In this document: piece by piece, positions 24,506 to 32,859 of the stretch
Position numbering within the stretch: position 1 is the stretch's first letter
Layout: every line of letters starts with the position of its first letter
Assembly: GCF_024347595.1 (NCBI RefSeq)
Contig: NZ_AP025506.1
Coordinates: forward strand, 3,571,863 to 3,635,862
Length of the DNA: 64,000 nucleotides
Source: Vibrio pomeroyi
GTDB lineage: Bacteria > Pseudomonadota > Gammaproteobacteria > Enterobacterales > Vibrionaceae
Direction: 5' to 3'
The notes under the pieces: generated by a model
The model's input: the letters and a program-made list of their open reading frames with translations, nothing else
Database searches by the model: none
Told to the model about the DNA's origin: nothing
Program-made: the position numbers and the translations under genes

Positions 24506-25297
24506 CTAAGAAGCGTTGTCTAGATAATCAAGCACCATCTTGCCTGCATCTTGTGGTGACGTATCCAATGGTACACTCAATTGACGCTGCAGCTGGCCAA
24601 TGCCTAATAAGCTCGCCAACATGCCTTTTGCACCATCGCGATTACGGTCTATCTCAAACCACAACTTAAGCTCGGTTTCATCACGATGAGCCACCACTTC
24701 CAATTCACGCCAGCGACCATGATATGGGCCAGTGGTAGGAACAAACTCAAACTCTTGAACAAATGGCAGTTCAAAGCCCTCTACCGCTTCACACTCAACT
24801 TGGCGAATGCGTAGACCTTGAGCTTCTAGTTCATTAAAAATACCATCAAGAAGTGCATCAGGGCGAACCGTTAAAATATCCTTATCCGATGGGTCAATCG
24901 CCATCGCAATGTCTAATCCGGTTTCAAGCCATACTTTTGAATCGCCGATCGTCACCGGGGTATTCAACGGAACATCAAACTCACACTCGAAATCACGGGT
25001 TTCACCCGGCTGAATAACAAAAGCATACGGCAGGCTCCATTTGGCCAACGAATATGTCTGGTGCATTCGACGCTTTTGACCGCCCTCTTGTCTCTGCGAA
25101 TTCCTGGTGACTTCTTTGACATAACGACAGCACAGATTGAGATCGATGTTGTCGATCTCCTGTGGTTGAGCGCCACCATACACATGCACAATAATGCTCG
25201 CCTTTTGCCCTGGATAAAGCACTTCCTGTTGCAATACAGAATCCACCTTGGCAGACCCAATACCAAAACTTGCTAACGTTTTCTTTAAGAACGACAT
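24506..25297 (-). CDS. Spo0M (SpoOM) family sporulation-control-like protein
   Basis: A 263-residue cytoplasmic protein of the Spo0M family, an arrestin-like beta-sandwich fold (N-terminal LKKTLASFGIGSAKVDSVL, then GxxASIIVHVYGGAQPQEID). In Vibrio there is no sporulation; function is unknown. A GTG at 25303 is also open, but the strong AAAGGAGGT site places translation at the ATG 25297. It is monocistronic, separated from trhA by 156 bases. Codon use is like its neighbours. Confidence 0.85.
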   Translation of the reverse strand: MSFLKKTLASFGIGSAKVDSVLQQEVLYPGQKASIIVHVYGGAQPQEIDNIDLNLCCRYVKEVTRNSQRQEGGQKRRMHQTYSLAKWSLPYAFVIQPGETRDFECEFDVPLNTPVTIGDSKVWLETGLDIAMAIDPSDKDILTVRPDALLDGIFNELEAQGLRIRQVECEAVEGFELPFVQEFEFVPTTGPYHGRWRELEVVAHRDETELKLWFEIDRNRDGAKGMLASLLGIGQLQRQLSVPLDTSPQDAGKMVLDYLDNAS

Positions 25298-25436
25298 ATG
25301 CACCTCCTTTAAAGCATCATCTTAAGCCTGAAAGAGGTTCAAACTCAAATATACTGCTCACACTATTTTAGCTCTAATATCGTCTATTTATCACTCAGGC
25401 GTCGATCGATAAGTTAGATAGTGATAATCTAAGCCT

Positions 25437-25454
25437 TGATATGCATGCATATCA
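25437..25454. promoter_or_regulatory. 18-bp perfect palindrome over the start of a small frame
   Basis: TGATATGCATGCATATCA is fully self-complementary and contains the ATG (25441) of the possible 43-residue frame. It may be an operator, or it may simply argue against translation. I recognise no regulator for it. Confidence 0.45.
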
Positions 25455-25572
25455 TTATCCTGATTTATTATTCGGATTGGCGAAAGCCAGACGAGCGACT
25501 CTTCAAGAAATTGAGGCGGACCTCATGGTAAATCAGGCCATTAGATTGGCAATGGATATGCCTGACCGTTAG
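25441..25572 (+). CDS. Possible small protein (43 aa), unassigned
   Basis: ATG at 25441 opens a frame reading MHAYHYPDLLFGLAKARR ... LAMDMPDR, stop TAG at 25570. The frame is open to about 25378 upstream. Composition looks like a real helical protein (residues 9-37 mix Leu/Ala with Arg, Glu and Asp), with no signal peptide. The ribosome binding site is weak. I recognise no family. The next small frame begins nine bases later with a TGAATG junction. Confidence 0.4.
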   Translation: MHAYHYPDLLFGLAKARRATLQEIEADLMVNQAIRLAMDMPDR

Positions 25573-25580
25573 GTAAATGA

Positions 25581-25748
25581 ATGCGCCCAACAGCTGTCAG
25601 GTTCTCGCACACCAACCGTAGTGCGATGCGTCGTCGTAGTGGCTTTGTTGCTGCTCCAACGGCAAAGAAATTGGCTCCAACAATGACTTTAGTTGAGAAG
25701 ACTGCTTTATTAGCACCGACTACAACAAAAGTCATTAAAGCCGCTTAA
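25581..25748 (+). CDS. Possible small basic Ala/Pro/Thr-rich protein (55 aa), unassigned
   Basis: The ATG at 25581 follows TGA directly and opens MRPTAVRFSHTNRSAMRRR ... KVIKAA, stop TAA at 25746. The protein is strongly basic, with RRR at 17-19, and has three APT repeats (at about 25, 32 and 45), suggesting a disordered nucleic-acid-binding tail. A strong terminator begins one base after the stop, as expected for a transcribed gene. A frame on the opposite strand (25541-25735) is less likely because the terminator suits the plus strand. I recognise no family. Confidence 0.4.
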   Translation: MRPTAVRFSHTNRSAMRRRSGFVAAPTAKKLAPTMTLVEKTALLAPTTTKVIKAA

Positions 25749-25749
25749 C

Positions 25750-25778
25750 AAAAAGCGCAGTTTTTACTGCGCTTTTTT
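25750..25778 (+). terminator. Terminator after the two small frames
   Basis: Stem AAAAAGCGCAGT/ACTGCGCTTTTT with a TTTT loop, running into further T. It implies that the stretch 25300-25750 is transcribed on the plus strand. Confidence 0.8.
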
Positions 25779-25879
25779 CTTGCTTATTTCCCTGCTCGAA
25801 ATGAGTTTACACATTGGTATTCCCCACCCGATTTGATACCTTAGCCACAAATCATTATAAAATTTGTGGAGAATAAAGT

Positions 25880-26143
25880 ATGAAGTGTCACCGCATAGAA
25901 GAACTGCTGGAACTGATGGAGCCTGAGTGGCAGAAAGATCAAGAGCTTAACTTGCTAGAGTTCATCATCAAGCTATCAAAAGAAGCCGGCTACGAAGGTA
26001 AACTTGAAGAACTGACTGACGATGTTCTTATCTATCACCTAAAAATGCGCAACAGCGAGAAAGATGAAATGATCCCGGGTCTTAAAAAAGACCAAGAAGA
26101 TGATTTCAAAACCGCAATTCTAAAAGCGCGCGGCATCCTATAA
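25880..26143 (+). CDS. yihD: YihD family protein (DUF1040)
   Basis: The 87-residue product [19 protein letters not shown]... aligns almost end to end with E. coli YihD, with identical LTDD(V/I)LIYHLKMR and DFKTA(I/L)L(K/R)ARG blocks. Function unknown. In E. coli yihD precedes srkA-dsbA; here a CcoG gene intervenes, so the neighbourhood is partly kept. It has its own terminator. Confidence 0.92.
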   Translation: MKCHRIEELLELMEPEWQKDQELNLLEFIIKLSKEAGYEGKLEELTDDVLIYHLKMRNSEKDEMIPGLKKDQEDDFKTAILKARGIL

Positions 26144-26196
26144 TTACCTCAATGCTCAACAGCGTAATTGCCGTATAGATAAAATGCTCAATTTTA

Positions 26197-26224
26197 AAAA
26201 GCGACCACTCGGTCGCTTTTTTGT
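26197..26224 (+). terminator. Terminator after yihD
   Basis: Stem AAAAGCGACC/GGTCGCTTTT with loop ACTC and a T-run. The rest of the 327-base gap to the next gene contains a TATAAT at 26312-26317 with no clear -35 element; I see no operator. Confidence 0.8.
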
Positions 26225-26470
26225 TTCTGTTCGCTATTTTTTCGTCACAACTGTTATGACTTTTGTTGTTAAAGGTTGATAGCGTTAAAGAAATGAGAAC
26301 AAGATTGTCGCTATAATCGCCACCCATAAGAATCTTCTAAAATAATAAGAGTAAGTGCGGTATCAACTGACGCATCAAGCTCAATTTCTACAGGTTCTCT
26401 AAACCACACTTTAAAGTAATGTCGTCTTGCTCGATTTAACCGAGCAAACCAGCCACAAAAAGGATAGTCC

Positions 26471-27889
26471 ATGAGTCAGGATAAAATCGATATCAAAGAT
26501 GTGACTCCTAAAACCTTTAACCCGAAAACACATAAAGGTAATGGAGATCGATTTAACCCAAGTAACCGAATCTACGTTCGAGAAAGCAAAGGTAAATTCC
26601 AACAATTACGCCGTTACGGTGGTTGGTTCTTACTTTTACTTTTTGCACTTATTCCGTGGATCCCATTTGGTGAGCGACAAGCGATCTTGCTCGATATCGG
26701 CAGCCAACAGTTCAACTTCTTTGGCACAACCTTATACCCACAAGATCTGACCCTGCTCGCGATCCTCTTCATGATTGCAGCGTTCGGCCTGTTTTTTATC
26801 ACCACCTTTTTAGGTCGTGTCTGGTGTGGTTACCTTTGTCCTCAAACCGTGTGGACCTTCATGTATATCTGGTTTGAAGAGAAACTTGAAGGCGCGGCTA
26901 ACAAGCGAAGAAAACAAGATTCCGGAAAACTGACCACCAATCTAATGGTCAGAAAAACCCTCAAACACATTGCATGGTGGGCGATTGCCATTGCGACCGG
27001 CTTAACTTTTGTTGGCTACTTCATCCCAATCAAAGAGTTAGTAGTTGGCTTCTTTACCTTTAACTCATCGTTCTGGCCTGTGTTCTGGGTATTGTTCTTT
27101 GCAGGCTGTACCTACGCGAATGCAGGTTGGATGCGCTCGATTGTGTGTCTGCACATGTGTCCTTACGCTCGCTTCCAATCCGCGATGTTTGATAAAGACA
27201 CCTTCATCGTCGGTTACGACACTGAGCGTGGTGAGAGCCGCGGTCCTCGTTCTCGTAAAGCCGATCCAAAAGAGCTTGGCCTAGGTGACTGCATTGACTG
27301 CAACCTGTGTGTTCAAGTGTGTCCGACGGGGATTGATATCCGTGACGGCCTGCAATATGAATGTATCAACTGTGGTGCGTGTATTGATGCTTGTGACAAC
27401 ACTATGGAGCGAATGGGGTATGAGAAAGGCCTGATCAACTACACAACTGAACACAGGCTTGAAGGACATTCAACCAAGGTGATGCGTCCTAAATTGCTAG
27501 GCTATGGGGCGATTTTAGTTCTTATGCTAGGTCTGTTCTTCGTGCAAATCGCGAGTGTTGATCCTGCGGGTCTGAGCGTACTGCGCGACAGAAACCAGCT
27601 GTTCAGAGTCAACAACCAAGGACTGGTTGAAAATACCTATACCCTCAAAGTGATCAACAAAACGCAACAAGAACAAGAATACAAACTCGATGTAAGCGGG
27701 CTACCGGGTTCTATCTGGTACGGTAAGCAAACTATCACTGTCGATCCGGGCGAGGTTTTGAACCTACCTATCAGTTTGGGTGCTGACCCTGAAAAACTGA
27801 GCTCACCTGTTTCGACAATTCAGTTTATACTCTCGGATAATGAAGAGTTTACGATGGAAGTAGAAAGCCGCTTTATCAAGAAACTCTGA
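26471..27889 (+). CDS. ccoG: CcoG/FixG-type 4Fe-4S membrane protein (cytochrome cbb3 oxidase accessory)
   Basis: Membrane-bound ferredoxin-type protein, 472 residues, proposed to handle copper for cbb3 oxidase assembly. There are several hydrophobic helices in the first 250 residues (for instance WFLLLLFALIPWIPF and LLAILFMIAAFGLFFITTF, followed by WCGYLCPQTVW), two 4Fe-4S clusters in DCIDCNLCVQVCPTG and YECINCGACIDACDN, then a further helix (about 340-360) and a periplasmic Ig-like C-terminal domain (about 370-472). The ccoNOPQ genes are not in this window. Start chosen by the AAAAGGA site at 26458-26464. Confidence 0.92.
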   Translation: MSQDKIDIKDVTPKTFNPKTHKGNGDRFNPSNRIYVRESKGKFQQLRRYGGWFLLLLFALIPWIPFGERQAILLDIGSQQFNFFGTTLYPQDLTLLAILFMIAAFGLFFITTFLGRVWCGYLCPQTVWTFMYIWFEEKLEGAANKRRKQDSGKLTTNLMVRKTLKHIAWWAIAIATGLTFVGYFIPIKELVVGFFTFNSSFWPVFWVLFFAGCTYANAGWMRSIVCLHMCPYARFQSAMFDKDTFIVGYDTERGESRGPRSRKADPKELGLGDCIDCNLCVQVCPTGIDIRDGLQYECINCGACIDACDNTMERMGYEKGLINYTTEHRLEGHSTKVMRPKLLGYGAILVLMLGLFFVQIASVDPAGLSVLRDRNQLFRVNNQGLVENTYTLKVINKTQQEQEYKLDVSGLPGSIWYGKQTITVDPGEVLNLPISLGADPEKLSSPVSTIQFILSDNEEFTMEVESRFIKKL

Positions 27890-27928
27890 TACTAATCACT
27901 CACGATTGGTACAACACCCAATAAATGG

Positions 27929-27957
27929 AAAAAGGCTCAGTAATGAGCCTTTTTTAT
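27929..27957 (+). terminator. Terminator after ccoG
   Basis: Stem AAAAAGGCTCA/TGAGCCTTTTT, loop GTAA, T-tract. Its tail ends four bases before the srkA start codon, so the usual space for a ribosome binding site is inside the hairpin. Confidence 0.85.
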
Positions 27958-27960
27958 TAT

Positions 27961-28947
27961 ATGACGATGCAAGCCTTTAACTTTGATAACCTAACCCCTG
28001 ACTTCATGTGGTACGCACTGGAGAGTATTGGGGTTCGTGCTGAATCCGGGCTTCTCGCTCTCAACAGTTACGAAAACCGGGTCTATCAATTCACCGATGA
28101 AGACCGAAAACGCTACGTCGTTAAGTTTTATCGCCCGCAGCGTTGGAACAAAGAGCAGATCCAAGAAGAGCACGACTTCGCACTTGAGTTGATCGAGCAG
28201 GAAATGCCCGTCGCTCCGCCAATGCGCGTCAACGGTGAAACCCTACATGAATATCAAGGCTACCTGTTTGCGTTGTTCGAAAGCGTTGGCGGTCGCCAAT
28301 ATGAAGTGGATAACCTAGACCAACTAGAAGGTGTAGGACGCTTCCTAGGCCGAATTCACAAAGCGAGCACAGGAAGAACCTTCCAACATCGCCCAACCAT
28401 CAGCCTAGATGAGTATCTGTATCAACCACGTAAGATATTAGAAAACTCTCAGTTTATCCCGACTCACCTAGAGAACGCGTTCTTCAATGACGTCGACCTT
28501 CTGATTAAAGAGTTAGAGAGCCAATGGCCGAGTAATATTGAAAATATCCGCCTGCATGGTGATTGCCACCCAGGCAATATTCTATGGCGTGACGGGCCAA
28601 TGTTCGTTGATCTTGATGACGCACGTAATGGCCCTGCGATACAAGATCTATGGATGCTGCTCAACGGTGAACGCCAAGATAAACTGATGCAACTCGATAT
28701 TCTGCTAGAGAGTTATCAAGAGTTTTGCGATTTTAATACCTCGCAACTGAAACTAATCGAACCACTACGCGGTCTACGTATGGTGCATTACATGGCATGG
28801 TTAGCGAAGCGATGGCACGATCCGGCGTTTCCTTTGGCCTTTCCGTGGTTTAATGATCCGAAATATTGGGAGCAACAAGTACTTGCTTGTAAAGAGCAAA
28901 TTGCTACCCTGCAAGAGCCACCACTTTCGTTAATGCCTCAGTGGTAA
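27961..28947 (+). CDS. srkA: Stress response kinase A (YihE/RdoA), Ser/Thr kinase
   Basis: Cytoplasmic choline-kinase-fold protein kinase that in E. coli counters MazEF-linked death and responds to Cpx. The 328 residues from 27961 equal the E. coli length and share LNSYENRVYQF, the HGDCHPGNILW catalytic loop and VDLDDARNGP. An upstream ATG at 27925 is in frame but passes through the preceding terminator hairpin, so it is unlikely. No clear ribosome binding site precedes the ATG at 27961 or the one at 27967. It runs into dsbA (55-base gap), as in E. coli. Confidence 0.9.
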   Translation: MTMQAFNFDNLTPDFMWYALESIGVRAESGLLALNSYENRVYQFTDEDRKRYVVKFYRPQRWNKEQIQEEHDFALELIEQEMPVAPPMRVNGETLHEYQGYLFALFESVGGRQYEVDNLDQLEGVGRFLGRIHKASTGRTFQHRPTISLDEYLYQPRKILENSQFIPTHLENAFFNDVDLLIKELESQWPSNIENIRLHGDCHPGNILWRDGPMFVDLDDARNGPAIQDLWMLLNGERQDKLMQLDILLESYQEFCDFNTSQLKLIEPLRGLRMVHYMAWLAKRWHDPAFPLAFPWFNDPKYWEQQVLACKEQIATLQEPPLSLMPQW

Positions 28948-29002
28948 CCGCAATCGCAACATACAACTAGATAAAAATTCAAACATAATGGAGATTGGAT
29001 AA

Positions 29003-29602
29003 ATGAAAAAGCTATTCGCATTTTTCTCATTGATCATGTTGAGCCTTTCAGCTCACGCTGCGAAATTTAACGAAGGTGAGCACTACAAAGTTCTCAATCT
29101 AGAAGCATCAAAGAAGCCAGTAGTGACAGAGTTCTTCTCTTTCTACTGCCCTCACTGTAATAGCTTTGAACCTATCATCCAGCAGCTAAAACAACAGCTA
29201 CCTGCTGACGCTAAGTTACAGAAGAACCACGTTTCATTCATGGGTGGCAACATGGGCCTGCCAATGAGCAAGGCTTACGCGACCATGATTGCACTGAAGG
29301 TTGAAGACAAGATGGTGCCAGTGATGTTTAACCGCATTCACAACATGAACAAGCCACCACGTGATGAAGCAGAACTACGTCAAATCTTCCTAGACGAAGG
29401 TGTTGATGCTAAGAAGTTTGATGCGGCATACAATGGCTTCGCGGTAGATTCAATGGTTCGTCGTTTCGACAAAGCATTCAAAGACAGCGGCCTTTCAGGC
29501 GTACCGGCTGTAGTAGTAAACAACCGCTACCTAGTAGAAGCACAAGGCATCAACAGCCTAGACGAGTACTTTGAGTTGGTTAACTTCCTACTGAAGAAGT
29601 AA
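29003..29602 (+). CDS. dsbA: Thiol:disulfide interchange protein DsbA
   Basis: Periplasmic oxidase forming disulfide bonds in exported proteins, recycled by DsbB. It has a signal peptide ([19 protein letters not shown]), the thioredoxin-fold active site [12 protein letters not shown] (CPHC), an alpha-helical insertion, and the cis-Pro loop SGVPAVVVN. The 199 residues match the family. It follows srkA in the same direction and has its own terminator with a UUCG tetraloop. Confidence 0.97.
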   Translation: MKKLFAFFSLIMLSLSAHAAKFNEGEHYKVLNLEASKKPVVTEFFSFYCPHCNSFEPIIQQLKQQLPADAKLQKNHVSFMGGNMGLPMSKAYATMIALKVEDKMVPVMFNRIHNMNKPPRDEAELRQIFLDEGVDAKKFDAAYNGFAVDSMVRRFDKAFKDSGLSGVPAVVVNNRYLVEAQGINSLDEYFELVNFLLKK

Positions 29603-29623
29603 AAACAATCAAAAAACCATAAT

Positions 29624-29647
29624 AAGGAAGCTTCGGCTTCCTTTTTT
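29624..29647 (+). terminator. Terminator after dsbA
   Basis: Stem AAGGAAGC/GCTTCCTT closed by the stable tetraloop TTCG, then T6. Confidence 0.85.
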
Positions 29648-29837
29648 ATGCCTGACGTTTTTTAATCATCTTCAGTAAATACATAATTTTCAGCTCGCAA
29701 TACGGTTCTACTTCCCATTTATCTAATAAACCTTTATAAGGTGCGCGATAAAGTGAACCTTTAGATTATGTTGTTTTCTATAACTTTTTATTAACAGCTA
29801 TTTATTGCTACCACTCACCGGGGCAAGGAGCCTCTGA

Positions 29838-30791
29838 ATGAAAATCAAATTTACGTTATTAGCACTGAGCGTTGCCGCAGCACCTGCTTTTGCCAAGCTT
29901 GCTGATGAAGCAGGTTTCAGTGGTGAAATCTCTATCAACACCGGTTTTACTTCTTCAACCTCAAACTTTAATACCGATGCTGACAGCACTATTTCATCTA
30001 ATGATCAGAAGGCTTCTTCGGAAAGCTCATTTCTGATTGCTCCTTTAGGTAGCGTTGCGTACACCTTCGGCGAGAAATTGAACCATCAGGTTTACACAGG
30101 TACAGCACGTGATGACGTTGCAACGGGTACTGTGGTACTTGAAGTGGGTTACAAATACCAACTTGAATCTGGCATGGTGATCGATGCTTCAATTCTGCCA
30201 ACCATTATGTCTGGTGAGACTTGGGCAAACCCTTACGCTGAAGGTGTTGCTCGAAGTGAAACAGACGAAACCGGTAATGCATTCCGTCTAAAACTAGATA
30301 GCATTGCTGGCTCGGCGTTTTCTGTTGATATGGCTTTCGCGACCAGAGATGTAGAAAATGATCTGGTTGAGGACGCACTAAAGCGTGATGCGGATACCTT
30401 CTACCTGAAAGGTCAGTACCGCCAACCGATTAGCCGCACCATGATGCTGGTTCCGTCTTTGATCTATCAATCAACAGACGCTAAAGGCGATGCTGCATCG
30501 TTCGAACAATTCGGTGGTGAAGTCAGCTTGTTCGGCGGTATGGGTCGTCACCAGTACGCACTAACTGCGGGTTACAACCAACGCTCTTACGATGCGAGCA
30601 GCATGACTTTTCAAAAGAAGCGCAGCGACGACAACATCAATCTATTCGCCGCGTATGAATATGACCAATTCATGGAATGGGAAAACTGGTCGTTTGTTGC
30701 TCTTGCCGGTTACGGAACTAGCGAATCAAACATTACCTTCTACGATGAATCACAATACATCGCTTCAGTTGGCTTGAACTACAAGTTCTAA
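29838..30791 (+). CDS. DUF2860 family outer-membrane beta-barrel protein
   Basis: A 317-residue protein with a signal peptide (MKIKFTLLALSVAAAPAFA), alternating hydrophobic/polar beta strands throughout, and a terminal Phe (SVGLNYKF) as needed for insertion by the Bam complex. The family is DUF2860, known mainly from vibrios; the function is not established. It has a clean AAGGAG ribosome binding site and is flanked by terminators, so it is probably monocistronic. Confidence 0.85.
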   Translation: MKIKFTLLALSVAAAPAFAKLADEAGFSGEISINTGFTSSTSNFNTDADSTISSNDQKASSESSFLIAPLGSVAYTFGEKLNHQVYTGTARDDVATGTVVLEVGYKYQLESGMVIDASILPTIMSGETWANPYAEGVARSETDETGNAFRLKLDSIAGSAFSVDMAFATRDVENDLVEDALKRDADTFYLKGQYRQPISRTMMLVPSLIYQSTDAKGDAASFEQFGGEVSLFGGMGRHQYALTAGYNQRSYDASSMTFQKKRSDDNINLFAAYEYDQFMEWENWSFVALAGYGTSESNITFYDESQYIASVGLNYKF

Positions 30792-30825
30792 TCACTGCTT
30801 ACTCATGCAACCAACCTGAATAACG

Positions 30826-30853
30826 AAAGCCTGCATCATTACAGGCTTTTTTC
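30826..30853 (+). terminator. Terminator after the DUF2860 gene
   Basis: Stem AAAGCCTG/CAGGCTTT with an eight-base loop and a T-run. It also faces the convergent comM. Confidence 0.75.
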
Positions 30854-30863
30854 CGCTTGCTCA

Positions 30864-32387
30864 CTACACCGCCTGAGCCGTGAGCTGTTTCAGCAAGCGA
30901 TCCATAGCTCGATAGCCCAGCGCTTCCGATAAATGCTTCTTCTCAATCTGTTCATTACCATCCAGATCCGCGATAGTGCGTGCGACCTTGATGATTCGAT
31001 GATAAGCACGAATCGATAAACCCAACCGATGCAGCGCGGTTTCAAGAAACTCCGCATCTTCACGTCGAAGTGGGCAATATTTTTCAATTTCTCGACTTCC
31101 TAGTAACGCATTCGATTTATGGTTCCTAGACAACATTAACTGACGCGCTTGTTTGACCCTTTGCTTTACCACTTGAGTGGTTTCACCACGATCGCCACCT
31201 TCAGCCAACATCCCTTTGGGAAGTAGTGGGATCTCTAATGACATATCAAACCTATCAAGCAACGGCCCAGACAATCGGTTGAGATAGCGCAAAATTATCT
31301 GCGGATTGGCTCGTGCTTGATTGCCTTCGTAATAACCAGTCGGACTTGGATTCAAGGCACCGACCAACTGAAAGCGCGCAGGGAAACGAGTCTTACCTGC
31401 CACTCGTGAAATAATAATCTCGCCCGACTCTAGCGGCTCTCGCAATGAATCAAGCACCTTGCGCTCAAACTCAGGCATTTCATCCAGAAATAGTAATCCG
31501 TTATGCGCCAGAGAGATCTCGCCGGGGCGAGGAACTGAGCCACCACCGACCAGTGCCGCCATTGAACTCGAATGGTGAGGCGAACGAAATGGCCTCTGCT
31601 TCCAGTTGTATTGATTGATCTCTTGCTGTGTTAACGAAGCCACCGAAGCGGTTTCCATCGCCTCGTCATCACTCATTTCAGGTAATAAGTCACGTAGTCG
31701 AGAAGCGAGCATGGTCTTGCCCGTTCCGGGAGGACCAAGGAACAATAAGTTATGGTTGCCAGCCGCGGCTATTTCCAACGCTCGCTTGCCTTGCTGCTGA
31801 CCAATAATATCTTGTAGGTCACGATGCTCAGACACATCAACTTGATGTTGCTCTGTCCGATACAAACCAAGCTGAGCCTGACCACACATGTCTGCGCAAA
31901 CTTCTAACAGGGTTTGTGCAGACTTATGCGCTCCCTTACCGACTAAGGCTGCCTGATCGCCATTGTGATGTGGCACAACCAAGCAACGTTCGACGTTATC
32001 AGCAGCGAGTGTTGCGGGTAGTACTCCTTTCACTGAACGCAACTCTCCTGACAATGCCAATTCGCCGATGAATTCATGTTGAGCTATTTTAGATGTGGGT
32101 AGCTGATCGGATGCCACCAAGATCCCTAGTGCGATTGGCAGGTCAAAACGGCCGCCCTCTTTGGGTAAATCAGCAGGTGCAAGGTTGACCGTGATTCTTT
32201 TCGAGGGAAATTCAAAGCGAGAGTTGATGATGGCACTTCTTACTCTGTCTTTGGATTCCTTGACCGTCGTTTCAGGCAAACCCACCAGCGTAAAACCGGG
32301 CATTCCGTTGCTTATATGGACCTCTACGGTCACTTCTGGCGCCTCTACACCCACACTTGCTCGGCTATGAATTATCGCGAGTCCCAT
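30864..32387 (-). CDS. comM: ComM/YifB, AAA+ branch-migration helicase of natural transformation
   Basis: Hexameric AAA+ helicase; in V. cholerae ComM extends heteroduplex during integration of imported DNA. The 507 residues have an N-terminal LonC-like domain (about 1-180), Walker A GPPGTGKTM, Walker B LLFLDEMPEF, sensor LVGALNPSPTG, and a C-terminal helical domain. The start is set at 32387 (MGLAIIHSRASVGVEAPEV) by the family and an AAAGGAAA site; the open frame extends 57 bases further upstream. The cysteine/metal block usual in MCM-type members is not evident here. Confidence 0.93.
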   Translation of the reverse strand: MGLAIIHSRASVGVEAPEVTVEVHISNGMPGFTLVGLPETTVKESKDRVRSAIINSRFEFPSKRITVNLAPADLPKEGGRFDLPIALGILVASDQLPTSKIAQHEFIGELALSGELRSVKGVLPATLAADNVERCLVVPHHNGDQAALVGKGAHKSAQTLLEVCADMCGQAQLGLYRTEQHQVDVSEHRDLQDIIGQQQGKRALEIAAAGNHNLLFLGPPGTGKTMLASRLRDLLPEMSDDEAMETASVASLTQQEINQYNWKQRPFRSPHHSSSMAALVGGGSVPRPGEISLAHNGLLFLDEMPEFERKVLDSLREPLESGEIIISRVAGKTRFPARFQLVGALNPSPTGYYEGNQARANPQIILRYLNRLSGPLLDRFDMSLEIPLLPKGMLAEGGDRGETTQVVKQRVKQARQLMLSRNHKSNALLGSREIEKYCPLRREDAEFLETALHRLGLSIRAYHRIIKVARTIADLDGNEQIEKKHLSEALGYRAMDRLLKQLTAQAV

Positions 32388-32510
32388 AACTTTCCTTTGT
32401 CTTTGATTTAAAAGTATTCGCTCTGGATATTCATTGCTCACCAAAGCGATAAGGTTGTTATATAGCTTGGTGGAATGGTGTTTTAATGTGAAAAAAGAAT
32501 GACATTTTCC

Positions 32511-32538
32511 TTGTCAGGCAACAGATTTGTGTGATAAC
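32511..32538 (+). promoter_or_regulatory. Candidate promoter of the ilv operon
   Basis: TTGTCA (32511-32516), 16-base spacer and GATAAC (32533-32538) preceded by TGT, resembling an extended -10. Located 53 bases before the ilvL leader peptide. Confidence 0.5.
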
Positions 32539-32590
32539 ACTAGAGATGTAGACATTTACTGAACACAATAAACGAGAAAACTCGAATTAT

Positions 32591-32680
32591 ATGAACTTTA
32601 ACGCTCGCATTTACGCACTGATTAACCTGATTATCGTGGTCATTATTGAGACTGCGCGGGGGCGAGTGGGGAAAAAGTAA
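32591..32680 (+). CDS. ilvL: ilv operon leader peptide IlvL
   Basis: A 29-residue frame reading MNFNARIYALINLIIVVIIE and ending GRVGKK. It contains six Ile, two Leu and three Val, mostly packed in residues 7-19, which is the signature of a branched-chain attenuation leader. It precedes a strong hairpin terminator and ilvG. Ribosome stalling at Ile/Val/Leu codons during starvation of the charged tRNAs would prevent the terminator from forming. Confidence 0.9.
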   Translation: MNFNARIYALINLIIVVIIETARGRVGKK

Positions 32681-32685
32681 CCACG

Positions 32686-32733
32686 AATTAGAAAAAACCC
32701 CCGCACTGACAAGTCCGGGGGTTTTTTCTAATT
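32686..32733 (+). terminator. Attenuator terminator of ilvGMEDA
   Basis: Eighteen base-pair perfect stem, AATTAGAAAAAACCCCCG against CGGGGGTTTTTTCTAATT, loop CACTGACAAGTC. The descending arm has a run of six T, so it is a strong intrinsic terminator about 127 bases before ilvG. It works with ilvL. Confidence 0.85.
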
Positions 32734-32859
32734 TGAATAATCGATTTTTATATTTTTGAGCATTTTCGGCTTTGCCGATTTACAGGAAGAATGGGAGCAC
32801 ACGATGTGCAGAGACAAAGGAAATAGTTACCAAAACACAGGTAATACGGGAGAATTCCG

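Noticed and set aside
25541..25735. 64-codon minus-strand frame with VGAN repeats
   Set aside because: The terminator at 25750-25778 suits the plus strand, and the minus-strand repeats merely mirror the APT repeats of the plus frame. Kept as a weak alternative only.
27925..27960. Upstream start for SrkA at 27925
   Set aside because: The added residues would be encoded by the ccoG terminator hairpin, and the family length of 328 fits the start at 27961.
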